Positions 55,402-64,000 of a stretch of 64,000 bases of DNA are shown here, piece by piece (position 1 is the stretch's first letter; each line of letters opens with the position of its first letter). The notes under the pieces are model-generated. The model made no database searches, was not told where the DNA came from, and saw only the letters and a list, made by a program, of their open reading frames with translations. The DNA is taken from positions 1-64,000 of the forward strand of contig CYKH01000235.1 in the NCBI GenBank assembly GCA_001460835.1, given 5' to 3'. Origin of the DNA: Bodo saltans. Its lineage: Eukaryota > Euglenozoa > Kinetoplastea > Eubodonida > Bodonidae. Made by a program: the position numbers and the translations under genes.

Positions 55402-58080
55402 ATGTGCTCAGGAGGTCTTCAAGGCGATGACCAACACAGTGTTCGATTGAATAATGCTTGGGATGTGTATGCATACAACCTTAGCGTCAGTGTTGAGTTG
55501 GCATCATGGACCTTCAGCACCAAGGAAGTCATTTCTCTGCGTCGTAAGGCCGCTGCACCTGCAACGGGAACGTCCTTGGATACCCTCACTCTCCACGGAA
55601 ACACCGACCTTGCCATTGACTCTGTCGCTGGAGCTTTCGTGCAGTCGCGTGCGGTGAAGGATCGCATTCACTTCTCCCTCCCAAAAGAGGCATTGGACAG
55701 CAACGAGTGGACCATCACAGTTGCCTTCAACGGCATCATCTCCGAGGAGCTTCGAGGATTTTATCGTGTCACATATGATGACCCCAGCGGCAAGCAGTGT
55801 CGCATGGCATCCACTCATTTTGAACCCGTCGGTGCCCGCAAATTCTTCTTCTGCGTGGATGAGCCAGCAGCGCGCGCCAACTTCAGCATCGCTGTCAGCC
55901 TTCCCGCCACCGATGCGCATTACACCGTCCTCTCCAACGGCCCCTTGCAAAACACATCGAAAGATGCTGAGAGTGGTGCTACCCTGTTCACGTTCCAGGA
56001 AGTCCCTCACATCCCCCCATACTTGTGCGCGCTCGTCATTGGAGAGTTGGAGTTTACCGAGACAATCGTGAATCAACGTATTCCTTTGAGGATCTACACC
56101 ACGAAGGGAAAGCAGCCGCGTGCTCAGTTTGCACTGGAGGCTGCTGCGTTCTCCCTCGACTACTTTGAGAAGTTTTTCGATGCGCCCTATCCACTACCGA
56201 AGCTTGACTTGGTCACCGTCCCCGACTTTCCTATTGGGGGTATGGAGAACTGGGGATGCATCTGCTTGGTCGAGTCCTGCCTGATTGACCCTGCTACCAG
56301 CAGTCTCAAGTCTAAGAAGGTCGTCAGCGATCTTGTCTGCCACGAAGTGTCCCATAATTGGTTTGGCAACCTCGTCGGCATCGACTGGTGGGAGGGCCTG
56401 TGGCTCAAGGAGGGCTTCGCGTCGTGGTGCGGATACTACGGCACCAGCATCTGGAAGCCGGACTGGAACGCAATGGACGATGCGGTGAGTGAGGTGATGT
56501 CTGCGCTGGAAGTAGATGCCCACCAAGGCACCCATCCCGTTGAGGTCCCCATCACCGACCCCTCGTACATCACACAAGTCTTCGACTCCATTTCATACAG
56601 CAAAGGCATGGCGGTGGTCCTTATGCTGCAATCCTTCTTAGGATTTGAAGGCTTCCGTGATGGAATCCGTGTCTACATTCAACGCTACAAGTACGCCAAC
56701 ACGCGCACCAATGAACTGTGGGCGGTCTTGGAGGAAGTGTCCAAGAAACCAGTGCAAGCAGTCATGAGCTCCTTCACGTCCCAAGGAGGCCATCCCCTGG
56801 TCAGTGCAAGTGCAACCACAGCAGTAGGAGATGATGGAGAGAAGGGGCATGTGACCTTTGCGCAACGACGCTACGCATTTGCCGCCTCTTCCGCGGCGCC
56901 CACTGCGAACGACACGTGGGTCGTCCCACTGACCGCTCGCTGGGGTCAAGACTCAAGCGTGGACAGCATTTCCCTCGAGCAACGTGAAGTCACAGTGCCA
57001 CGCAAGGAGTCCCTTGTCAAGCTGAACCCACTGCACTTTGGATTCTATCGATGCGCCTACAGTGCAGAACTGTTTCGCGAAGTCCTGCGTGTGTTCGACC
57101 AGCTACCGTATCAAGATCGCCGGGGGTTCGTGTCCGACACATTCGCCACCTTCCACGCACTCCCATCCACCGCTTCGTTTTCTGATGTTCTTTCGCTCAT
57201 CTCTGAAGTGACAGAGCATGAGACGAACCCTGCAGTGCTGAATGTGCTGTATGAGGAAGTGCATCGTCTGGCAGATATCTTCGAAGTATCCTCGAAAGAA
57301 AGCGCATCGATGTTGCTTGAGGCTGCCCTTGGCTCCGCGTTGCGCGACGCGAGTGGTTGGACGGAGCGCCCCATTGCGGACCTCACTCCCACCGAAGCTC
57401 AGCAACGCTCTCAGTGCATCGGCCAAGCTCTGCAGCTACTCCGCCATCGTGGAGATAAAGAATCACCGTTGATTCAGTGGGCGCTTGCCTCAGCTGATCA
57501 ATATCTGGCTCCGAATGGCGGTGGAAGCAAGGACCCTGATGTCCTTCTTGATGTGCTTGTATGCGCTGCGATTGTAGGTCCACTTGCTTGTACGCGTGAG
57601 GCCATGGAGAAGAAGCTCGAGGCCATCAAGGACAACGCCTCAGAAGCACGCATCCTCCTCCGTGCCATCTGCATGCTCCCCGACGTTGACTTTGTCGAGA
57701 AGGTCCTGACAACGTGCGCGGCGGGAACCTCCAACACCATTCGCTCTCAGTACGGTGCCATTGTGTACCTTGGGGCATGCGCGAACCCATTGATGACGGA
57801 GGGTGGTGGTAGGATGTGGGCCTACTTCCAACAGCACTACGATGCTGTCATGAAACAATGGGGGGAGGGACAGTTCCGTATTCAGGCCATTGTGGAGGCG
57901 GTCGGCAGTACTCTGCGGAGCTCCGCCGATGCCGACGGATTCGACTCTTTTTTTGTGGAGCATCCCATTCCAAATGCAGCACTCAGTTGTGTTCGTGCCG
58001 CTGAGGGCATCCGACAGCGTGCACACTTGAATCAAAAATTTGGAGCGCTCGTTGAGGCAGCACTGCGTAAACAGAAATGA
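55402..58080 (+). CDS. M1-family zinc aminopeptidase (puromycin-sensitive type)
   Basis: 892 aa from the ATG at 55402, the usual length. The exopeptidase motif GGMEN is at 279-283 (GAMEN in most family members), where Glu282 holds the substrate amino group. The zinc site HEVSHNW (His314, Glu315, His318) with Glu337 in 'LWLKEGFASW' forms HExxH-x18-E. The transition-state Tyr lies in 'SISYSKGMAVVLML'. The N-terminal beta domain includes the 'GRK/GARKFFFCVDEPAARANF' type segment, and the helical C-terminal ERAP1_C-like domain starts near 530. There is no signal peptide, so it is probably cytosolic, trimming peptides released by the proteasome, which fits the puromycin-sensitive subgroup. Confidence 0.94.
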   Translation: MCSGGLQGDDQHSVRLNNAWDVYAYNLSVSVELASWTFSTKEVISLRRKAAAPATGTSLDTLTLHGNTDLAIDSVAGAFVQSRAVKDRIHFSLPKEALDSNEWTITVAFNGIISEELRGFYRVTYDDPSGKQCRMASTHFEPVGARKFFFCVDEPAARANFSIAVSLPATDAHYTVLSNGPLQNTSKDAESGATLFTFQEVPHIPPYLCALVIGELEFTETIVNQRIPLRIYTTKGKQPRAQFALEAAAFSLDYFEKFFDAPYPLPKLDLVTVPDFPIGGMENWGCICLVESCLIDPATSSLKSKKVVSDLVCHEVSHNWFGNLVGIDWWEGLWLKEGFASWCGYYGTSIWKPDWNAMDDAVSEVMSALEVDAHQGTHPVEVPITDPSYITQVFDSISYSKGMAVVLMLQSFLGFEGFRDGIRVYIQRYKYANTRTNELWAVLEEVSKKPVQAVMSSFTSQGGHPLVSASATTAVGDDGEKGHVTFAQRRYAFAASSAAPTANDTWVVPLTARWGQDSSVDSISLEQREVTVPRKESLVKLNPLHFGFYRCAYSAELFREVLRVFDQLPYQDRRGFVSDTFATFHALPSTASFSDVLSLISEVTEHETNPAVLNVLYEEVHRLADIFEVSSKESASMLLEAALGSALRDASGWTERPIADLTPTEAQQRSQCIGQALQLLRHRGDKESPLIQWALASADQYLAPNGGGSKDPDVLLDVLVCAAIVGPLACTREAMEKKLEAIKDNASEARILLRAICMLPDVDFVEKVLTTCAAGTSNTIRSQYGAIVYLGACANPLMTEGGGRMWAYFQQHYDAVMKQWGEGQFRIQAIVEAVGSTLRSSADADGFDSFFVEHPIPNAALSCVRAAEGIRQRAHLNQKFGALVEAALRKQK

Positions 58081-58216
58081 AAGCAGCTAAAGCTTCGACA
58101 CAGAATCAAAAGATGGTGGATTTATCATTGCAAGCGCAGAACCGAACGTATTGTGGCTCAAATTTGGATTGTCATTTTCGTCTGTTGTCGAAACAAATTT
58201 TGATAAGTTGATGATG

Positions 58217-58256
58217 TTCTTCTTTTTTTTGTCGAACATCTTTTTTTTGATTTGAG
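58217..58256 (+). promoter_or_regulatory. Trans-splice acceptor of the G3PDH-like gene
   Basis: Two T-runs (TTCTTCTTTTTTTT and ATCTTTTTTTTG) followed by GAG, with AG at 58255-58256, 36 bases before the ATG at 58292. Confidence 0.6.
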
Positions 58257-58291
58257 ATCTCACATTACGGCCACAGTTGTTTCTGAAAACC

Positions 58292-59818
58292 ATGAGATCC
58301 GTCGTTCTTGGAGGTGGAGAGCTCGCAACCGCACTGTCGCTTTCCATCGCTGCTAACGGACGCTTAGGTGCGATGCAACTTCGTGACAAGACTCTGCTCA
58401 TGGATATGCAAGTCCACAAGAAGTTTCGAGCGTTTCGCCGCTCTGAACTTTCAATTGCAGCAAAGCCAGCAACACATCTCATGCATTGGGACGAGTCGTC
58501 GCTTCCCGACGCTGAGCCACTCCACTCACTGTTGGTAGCAGTGCCTGCTGTGGCTTTTGAGACACAACCTGCTCAAGCGAAGAAGAAGCCGTTGGCATCG
58601 GTCGATGAAGCGCATACCTCTTGTCTCGAGCGCATCGTGTTATGGCAGAAAGCCTACAAGTCACTTCACCCCGCAGTGGCGGACGCTTCCGGAGTGGTCC
58701 CTCGTCTTTCGCTGCCTCCTGTTGTCGTCTTCTCCAAGGGACTGACGAGGGCCGGTAAAACCCCGGCACAATGTGTTCACGCCGCATTGAGTGCAGCGCA
58801 TGACGACGCAGCACTTGACGGAACTGCACCGAATGTGTTTGTTGCGAATGGGGCGTTTGTGGCAAAAGATTGGGCGGAACACTCGTCGACTGTTGTGGAG
58901 CGGCAGGCTGACGGCACCGCATGTGACCCGCTAGTGCTCCCCTCCCCAGTGACGCTTTCCTTGGCGGCCCTTCCTGGTGCCTCCTTCCAGTCACGCGATG
59001 CAGTGATGCGCTTGTTTTTGAGAGAGCAAGCGCATTTGTTGGATGGGGCTTCCTTTGGTCTTGCAAGTCCTGATGATCCTCGTGTCGCTGAGATCGTCGG
59101 CCTTGTGAATGCGCTACTTCCTGTTGTCAGTCTAGGGGCTGGAATGCTGAGCAACGAGTACCCCTCGTCCTTATCGGCACTCTCGTCGTTTTTGGCGTGT
59201 GCATTGGAGTCTACATCGAAGGTAATCATAGAAAGTTGTTTGCGAAGCACAAAGGAGGGCGCTCAGACAGCACCATCCCTTGCTGGTGGTGAAGGTGACG
59301 CCCTCACCAAACACTTGGAGCAGAATCGACGCCGCTCAGCACAAGCGCGAGGCTCATCGGACGTGGACGCATTCCGACTTCCCCCGTCCATCGTCGCAAG
59401 CATCTTCTCTGCTGCGACGAACCAATCTTCTAAAGAGTTCGCTTATGGTCGCCAGGTGCGGTCACAGCTCTTGGGTCGCGATACCACACTCGCTGTCTTC
59501 GGTTCCACAAGAAGCCCACAGTACATGAATCTCGACAACACCATCGAAGGGCTCTCCAACAGGATCTCCTCGGTCAATGCGTCAGTTCCCTTTTACGAAA
59601 AAATCATCGATGGCTTCTCCGGCTTCCGACGTGCTGAAGACGTTGGAAAGAGGCTGGTGAGCCTCGCTGCGTGCTCATCAAATGCGATCGAAGATGCCCG
59701 TGAGCAGGATCCGGACTCGCTGCTCTCCATCGCTAAGAATCTTGATCGAGCGGTCGAGACAGGTACTGGGTATGATGAAGCTGTTGCACGCTTAGTGGCT
59801 AAAGTTCCTCACATGTGA
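58292..59818 (+). CDS. Divergent NAD-dependent glycerol-3-phosphate dehydrogenase-like protein
   Basis: 508 aa from the ATG at 58292; about 150 longer than the usual enzyme. It starts at once with a Rossmann dinucleotide loop 'SVVLGGGELATALS' (GxGxxxTA form), followed by 'LLVAVPAVAFE' and 'VVVFSKGL', which align with the family's VxAVPSxxL and SxxKGI strands. In the C-terminal half 'SSKEFAYGRQV' resembles the SRNxxxGRxL segment. The catalytic Lys of the NxKAAxxxRG motif, expected near residues 280-310, is not apparent. Two insertions (about 95-125 and 330-370) are low complexity. It could be an active divergent dehydrogenase, or a pseudoenzyme. No glycosomal SKL-type C-terminus (ends PHM), unlike trypanosomatid G3PDH. 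Confidence 0.55.
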   Translation: MRSVVLGGGELATALSLSIAANGRLGAMQLRDKTLLMDMQVHKKFRAFRRSELSIAAKPATHLMHWDESSLPDAEPLHSLLVAVPAVAFETQPAQAKKKPLASVDEAHTSCLERIVLWQKAYKSLHPAVADASGVVPRLSLPPVVVFSKGLTRAGKTPAQCVHAALSAAHDDAALDGTAPNVFVANGAFVAKDWAEHSSTVVERQADGTACDPLVLPSPVTLSLAALPGASFQSRDAVMRLFLREQAHLLDGASFGLASPDDPRVAEIVGLVNALLPVVSLGAGMLSNEYPSSLSALSSFLACALESTSKVIIESCLRSTKEGAQTAPSLAGGEGDALTKHLEQNRRRSAQARGSSDVDAFRLPPSIVASIFSAATNQSSKEFAYGRQVRSQLLGRDTTLAVFGSTRSPQYMNLDNTIEGLSNRISSVNASVPFYEKIIDGFSGFRRAEDVGKRLVSLAACSSNAIEDAREQDPDSLLSIAKNLDRAVETGTGYDEAVARLVAKVPHM

Positions 59819-60296
59819 GCCATGACCCGTTGATTCGTCTACGTCACAAGTATTTCGTGTGGAAGGGAGTAACAAATTTATTTTTGTTGTTGTGGAAATA
59901 ATTTGCAAAACTCGTTTTCTTTAATATGTACGTTGTTCGAGTGACTTCAGCACCAAATTTCCCTTTATCTTTTTTGAACACGTAGGCTTGCACCTGTTCG
60001 GGGAACCTCTTTTCGATCGAAAACTGCCCCCGTCAAGTCGCAACGCCCCCGTAACCTCACTTCAGTTAAGCAAGAAAGAACACTCAAAAGAAACAGAATC
60101 TGGTGCTCCAGGAGTGCAGATTCAAAACATTAATTTTAACAACACAGATCATCTCGGTCAAAGGCAAAGTACTGTTATTTTTAGTAACAAGTATCGTCAA
60201 CGACCACTTACACTCACAGACACACAAAACCCCATTTATCGACATCACCGCGATTGTGGTGCAGTCAAATTTCATTATCGACCGTTGGCAAACCAT
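59819..60296. other. Intergenic region and probable 5' UTR
   Basis: About 480 bases. The T/C tract at 59957-59976 and the AG at 59984-59985 form the likely acceptor. From there to 60297 there is no ATG in any frame, which supports 60297 as the start. The frame of the next gene is open without a stop from 59925. Confidence 0.55.
59957..59985 (+). promoter_or_regulatory. Candidate trans-splice acceptor of the last gene
   Basis: TTTCCCTTTATCTTTTTT followed by AG at 59984-59985. The first ATG downstream, in any frame, is at 60297, in frame with the long coding region. Confidence 0.5.
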
Positions 60297-63200
60297 ATGT
60301 GGAACTCCAATACAGATGGTGCACACAGTGCTGCAGCCAACGACGATGATTACGCATGGGAGCACGCTCTTAGAGACCTGCAGCAACGTCAAAATGAGAG
60401 CAGCGGCTTTCCAACGAGCAGTACGCCACTTGGGCCACCCGCGCCTCAAGTCTCCACGTCTTTTGAGTTCAATGTCGCCCCATTGAACATCACAAGTGAA
60501 GAGCCACTGCGTGCTTGGGGCGTTGCGGAACCACCACAGCTTCGCGCTGCGTCGCAAGAATCGATCGGCGCTCCTGTCGCGGCAAAGAAACAGACCGATG
60601 CAGGCGAAGCTGGTAGCACGTCTGGCCTCCAATTGCTCGGGAAAGGCCCGCTTCAAGGTGAGTCGGGGAAAGCAAAACTGGTGTGTCCACTGCACAAAGC
60701 ACGGCAGTTAACTCTGTGGAACCGCAAGACGCATCGTGGCCTGTGTGCTCGATGTGTGTTGGCGGGCCCAGTAGACAAGGACGACTTGACCGATATCAAA
60801 GATGGCGTGCTGGAGTCGTTACGCAGTGTGCAGACTTGGTGCACATCTCAAGAGCAATTGTCTCATGTATTGGATGCTGTTGCCGTCACAAAGACGTTAC
60901 TGACGTCAGTACCCTCACAGGACCTAGGCCCGATCTACGAGACGTTGTGCGATGCCGCCCGGCTGTGCGTGAACAAGCTATCCAACACTATGAACGCGGG
61001 ACGGCCAGAAGAATCCACTGGGACTTCCCTTCTACCGCCACGAGCCGCTGCGGCGGAGGTTCACATCATGGATACCAAAGGTCCCACTCCAGTGGGCGAT
61101 CCAGCAGCAGCGCAGCACGTGACAACCGCTGCGGCGTCAACGCAACCTCCGCTCAAGGAAGAGGCGGTTACGTTCCCTGCCTCCTCTGTTCTTCCGGCAC
61201 CAAGCGACAGCTACAACGGTTTCACATTATCGCCCCATGAAAATCGTAACGAGCGACGTGACGGGAAACCCATGGCACCACCACCACCGCCTGGCTACTC
61301 TGAGACATCTTTATGGTCAGCGGATAAAGCCAACATCTCCATCCCAAAGCCACGCTCCACACGACTTCCAGCAGACGATGCCAACACTGCTGGTGTGGTT
61401 CGTCGCGCACCTCCTGCTCTACCTGGCAGACATTACGGCTCAGACGCCACTCGCACAGCACCCGCACAGTCACCTGTAGACGACCCGAACAGCAAGCACC
61501 AGAGTCGGTCTCAAAAGAAACGAGCCAAGAAAAAGTTGAAGCAAGCAACGAGGACGGCTTCGAAGGTTGACGAAAAGGAGGGTTCCGATGAATCAAGCAG
61601 CGACAGTGATAGCAGCGGCGACGCTCCACTCCCAGTTGTGGAATGCGCCGCCCAAACGCCCCACCCCACTGCAATGCATGATACAGTGCCAACAGTGACC
61701 ACCACGCTGGTGTCTGCGCCGATAGAGCCCACACCGTCGTCGACGTCATCAAGCGAGTCTCAGTCGCCGATTCATTCCACCGACTTCACTGAGACCGCTG
61801 CACCCAAACCTTTGTCCTATTTGACTGCCATCGCAAAGCATCACGCACCCGCACCTCCAGTGCAACCTCTACCAATAGCTTCGCAAATATCTCAACTTCC
61901 ACCACCACCACCGTACTCAGCGGTGAAGGCTGTCAATGTGAAGGGTCCTTTACCCCCTGCACCGCTCCCGGCGAAAGCACTTCCCGCACCGATCAGCTCC
62001 ACGCAACCACCGCCAGCAAAAACTTCGTTGTTGGGAGGGAACGTGAAAGCCACTAGCAAAACCAAAGGTGTTGGTGGCGCGACCCACATGCATGCGCCTC
62101 TTGCAGCTGCCGTTGCCAAGAGCGTTGTAGCAGTGCCGCCAAACACACCGCCCATTCACCAAGAAGTGCGCACCGCACCCGAAGCCCCTCCACCAGCCCC
62201 CGACGCTCCTGAACCTTCACAATCAAATGACGAGCGACGCCCTTCGCGGGAGGAACAATCAGACAGTCATCGCGCCGACGACGGCGTAGCGGAGGAGATG
62301 GACGTGTCTGGTGACGTGGCAGTACAAGGTCAAACAGTGGCGACGCAGAAAGTTGTTGATCACGAGACACAGGCAGCAAACGACAATGAGCAAAACGTTG
62401 ATTACAGCGACGATGCGTCTAGCGATGACGATGAGTCTAGTGACGAATCCATCGCAGAGGCTATTGTAGAAGAAAAGAGCAGCAAAGCACCTCCTGCTGC
62501 TGTTGCAAGCAAGAAGACCAAAGCAGCACCGCCTCCACCTGCAACTCCACCAAAGAAATCGGTCGCGGCGAAAAAGACTAAGCCCAAACCACTTGCGCCG
62601 CCTCCTGCCGCGCCGAAAAAAACTGTCGCCGCAGCAAAGAAAAAGAAAGCAGCTAATGACGATGCATTCCTCGATGAAATTGTGCGAACCTCATCTGATG
62701 TTCGCGAGACGGCTGCGTTCTCCAAGTTCTCGACGTTTCGAATGCCCCCTGGAGTCTATTTCATTCCCTTCAAAGGGCCTGACGGCACATTACACACTCT
62801 CGTTGGCCACGGTGGATCGTCGTGCTTCAATGTCGAGCTGTTTAAGAAGGAGTACGAAACGCTGAATGCCACGGACCAGTTGAAATACCTCAGTGCGGTC
62901 GACGACGTGACCGCGCCAGTTGAGGGATCACATGCACTGCTTTCTTTCCGGGACCCAGAGAAACTTCAAGGATACAAGCGGGCATCCGAGTCCGTGAGCA
63001 CGAGCACACACTTGCATTACATTGCAAGAGCCTTGATGCCCATCACTATCGTGGAGATTAGAGCTGGACTGAAAAGCGTTCTCTCACTCCCTGCTCCCCC
63101 AGGTGAAGTATTGCCCTCTGTCGCGTCGCTCCGTCGGATGCAGCCACTCCTGCGGTACCAGTACACATGGATTGGTTTCCAGGATTCACACGTCACCCTA

Positions 63201-64000
63201 ACACGCCAGCACACCATACAATTCGCCGTGTTGGAGGACGACCGCAAAGCGGTGGACGAACTGGACGAGCTTGCCCGAGTGCAGCCGTACGCCGTGCTGA
63301 TGCATCTGTTGTGTCGAGATATCTTCGTCACGACGAGATGCGGGTCGGTGATGAAGTACATCACCTTGCTGTTGCAAACTCCACTCACCAAGAATTCTCA
63401 TCCACTGTACAATGCCATGGCAGCGTATCATTACGCATCCTTTGGTGACATAATGGAGGCCGACAAGTGGGTGAACACTTCACTGCAAGGACCTCCACCG
63501 CAACCGCATGAACGGTTGCTGTTCCTGAAGTTCCTTGGTGAGGCTTGTGTGCGTCAAGGTCGACTTGGCGATCTCCAAACTGTGCTTCCACGCCCCACCG
63601 AAGTGTCGTTCTACGCCAACTGCCCCATGCTAGTCGACTGCGCAATGACAGCGTATTCGCAGACGGATAACGACGAGGTTCGTAACCTGATGGTGCACCT
63701 GTACGGTCGTAGCTCCAGCGGCGGACCGAAGAAATCACTGGGGTATTGCATCGCAGATGAACTGTGGGCGTCGCGAGTGCTCACCGCGAAGTTGTTGCCA
63801 GGGGACAAAGGCATCGATAACAGCGGGCCTCTCTTTGACATCTGCTGTGTGGGAGACAAGGAGTTTGAGCAACGACTGTTGGCAGAGGTTGTCGCACCGG
63901 TCCTGAACATTGGAACGCGTCATTCTTCGTTATCCGTAAGGGAGCGCCGAAGTCGTGTCGAGAAGCTGCGCAGCGTGGCCAACCTCACAGCCCAAGCGGC
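60297..64000 (+). CDS. Large Pro-rich protein with zinc-binding motif, truncated by the window end
   Basis: At least 1,234 codons; the frame is open from 60297 to the last base, so the 3' end lies outside. First part (about 1-120) is low complexity. A small Cys/His motif follows at about 128-148, CPLH...CARC, resembling part of a B-box zinc finger. A helical stretch comes next, then about 600 residues of Pro/Ala/Ser/Lys-rich disorder with an acidic run near 'YSDDASSDDDESSDES'. From about residue 805 the chain is globular and helical, with 'FSKFSTFRMPPGVYFIPFKG', later helices, and TPR-like pairs such as 'YNAMAAYHYASFGDIMEADK'. I recognise no family for the C-terminal part. It could be a scaffold or vesicle-coat-type protein, but that is a guess. 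Confidence 0.82.
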   Translation, partial: MWNSNTDGAHSAAANDDDYAWEHALRDLQQRQNESSGFPTSSTPLGPPAPQVSTSFEFNVAPLNITSEEPLRAWGVAEPPQLRAASQESIGAPVAAKKQTDAGEAGSTSGLQLLGKGPLQGESGKAKLVCPLHKARQLTLWNRKTHRGLCARCVLAGPVDKDDLTDIKDGVLESLRSVQTWCTSQEQLSHVLDAVAVTKTLLTSVPSQDLGPIYETLCDAARLCVNKLSNTMNAGRPEESTGTSLLPPRAAAAEVHIMDTKGPTPVGDPAAAQHVTTAAASTQPPLKEEAVTFPASSVLPAPSDSYNGFTLSPHENRNERRDGKPMAPPPPPGYSETSLWSADKANISIPKPRSTRLPADDANTAGVVRRAPPALPGRHYGSDATRTAPAQSPVDDPNSKHQSRSQKKRAKKKLKQATRTASKVDEKEGSDESSSDSDSSGDAPLPVVECAAQTPHPTAMHDTVPTVTTTLVSAPIEPTPSSTSSSESQSPIHSTDFTETAAPKPLSYLTAIAKHHAPAPPVQPLPIASQISQLPPPPPYSAVKAVNVKGPLPPAPLPAKALPAPISSTQPPPAKTSLLGGNVKATSKTKGVGGATHMHAPLAAAVAKSVVAVPPNTPPIHQEVRTAPEAPPPAPDAPEPSQSNDERRPSREEQSDSHRADDGVAEEMDVSGDVAVQGQTVATQKVVDHETQAANDNEQNVDYSDDASSDDDESSDESIAEAIVEEKSSKAPPAAVASKKTKAAPPPPATPPKKSVAAKKTKPKPLAPPPAAPKKTVAAAKKKKAANDDAFLDEIVRTSSDVRETAAFSKFSTFRMPPGVYFIPFKGPDGTLHTLVGHGGSSCFNVELFKKEYETLNATDQLKYLSAVDDVTAPVEGSHALLSFRDPEKLQGYKRASESVSTSTHLHYIARALMPITIVEIRAGLKSVLSLPAPPGEVLPSVASLRRMQPLLRYQYTWIGFQDSHVTLTRQHTIQFAVLEDDRKAVDELDELARVQPYAVLMHLLCRDIFVTTRCGSVMKYITLLLQTPLTKNSHPLYNAMAAYHYASFGDIMEADKWVNTSLQGPPPQPHERLLFLKFLGEACVRQGRLGDLQTVLPRPTEVSFYANCPMLVDCAMTAYSQTDNDEVRNLMVHLYGRSSSGGPKKSLGYCIADELWASRVLTAKLLPGDKGIDNSGPLFDICCVGDKEFEQRLLAEVVAPVLNIGTRHSSLSVRERRSRVEKLRSVANLTAQA

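Noticed and set aside
1-64000. CRISPR arrays, bacterial operons, rRNA or viral elements
   Set aside because: No regularly spaced direct repeats, no Shine-Dalgarno pattern, no rRNA-like sequence and no capsid, polymerase or integrase frame was seen.

Overview
The window reads as nuclear DNA of a kinetoplastid flagellate, most like the free-living Bodo saltans. This rests on layout and gene style, not on a search. About 26 protein genes lie head to tail on the + strand. None needs an intron, the spacers are short to moderate, and nearly every start is preceded by a T/C-rich tract and an AG dinucleotide, as expected for trans-spliced polycistronic transcription. TAA, TGA and TAG all end genes, so the standard code applies. 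Several reading frames stay open upstream of the first plausible ATG; I used ATG starts throughout and name the cases where a candidate splice acceptor argues for a later ATG.

Layout. 0.5-9.4 kb: one giant Ser/Thr-rich surface protein with a multi-pass membrane end. 10-15 kb: an LRR/coiled-coil protein, a small secreted Cys protein and a divergent cyclin-like protein. 16-24 kb: two paralogous single-RRM RNA-binding proteins set in unusually long non-coding flanks. 23.7-33.3 kb: a small zinc-motif protein, a MAPKK-like kinase, a large unknown protein, a second LRR protein, a CCCH zinc finger-AlkB-like oxygenase fusion, and a four-helix membrane protein. 33.5-36.8 kb: a multi-pass protein carrying a degenerate class III cyclase-like domain followed by a pseudokinase. 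37-43 kb: mitochondrial enoyl-CoA hydratase, a USP5-type deubiquitinase and a PIF1 helicase with a probable mitochondrial leader. 43-51 kb: a coiled-coil protein, a Pro/Gln-rich protein, a PlsC acyltransferase, a gene split by a perfect 263-bp tandem duplication, and a phosphate-type MFS transporter. 51-60 kb: GINS subunit SLD5, a PPP1R21-like protein, an ankyrin protein, an M1 aminopeptidase and a divergent glycerol-3-phosphate dehydrogenase-like protein. 60.3 kb to the end: a large Pro-rich protein that runs off the window.

The genes do not form a pathway. As usual in kinetoplastid gene clusters, neighbours are functionally mixed, and control is expected after transcription. Most notable are the receptor-like double pseudoenzyme, the CCCH-AlkB fusion, the PPP1R21-like gene, and the 263-bp duplication, which is either a very recent mutation or an assembly error. 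I saw no tRNA or rRNA gene, CRISPR array, or viral or transposable element.
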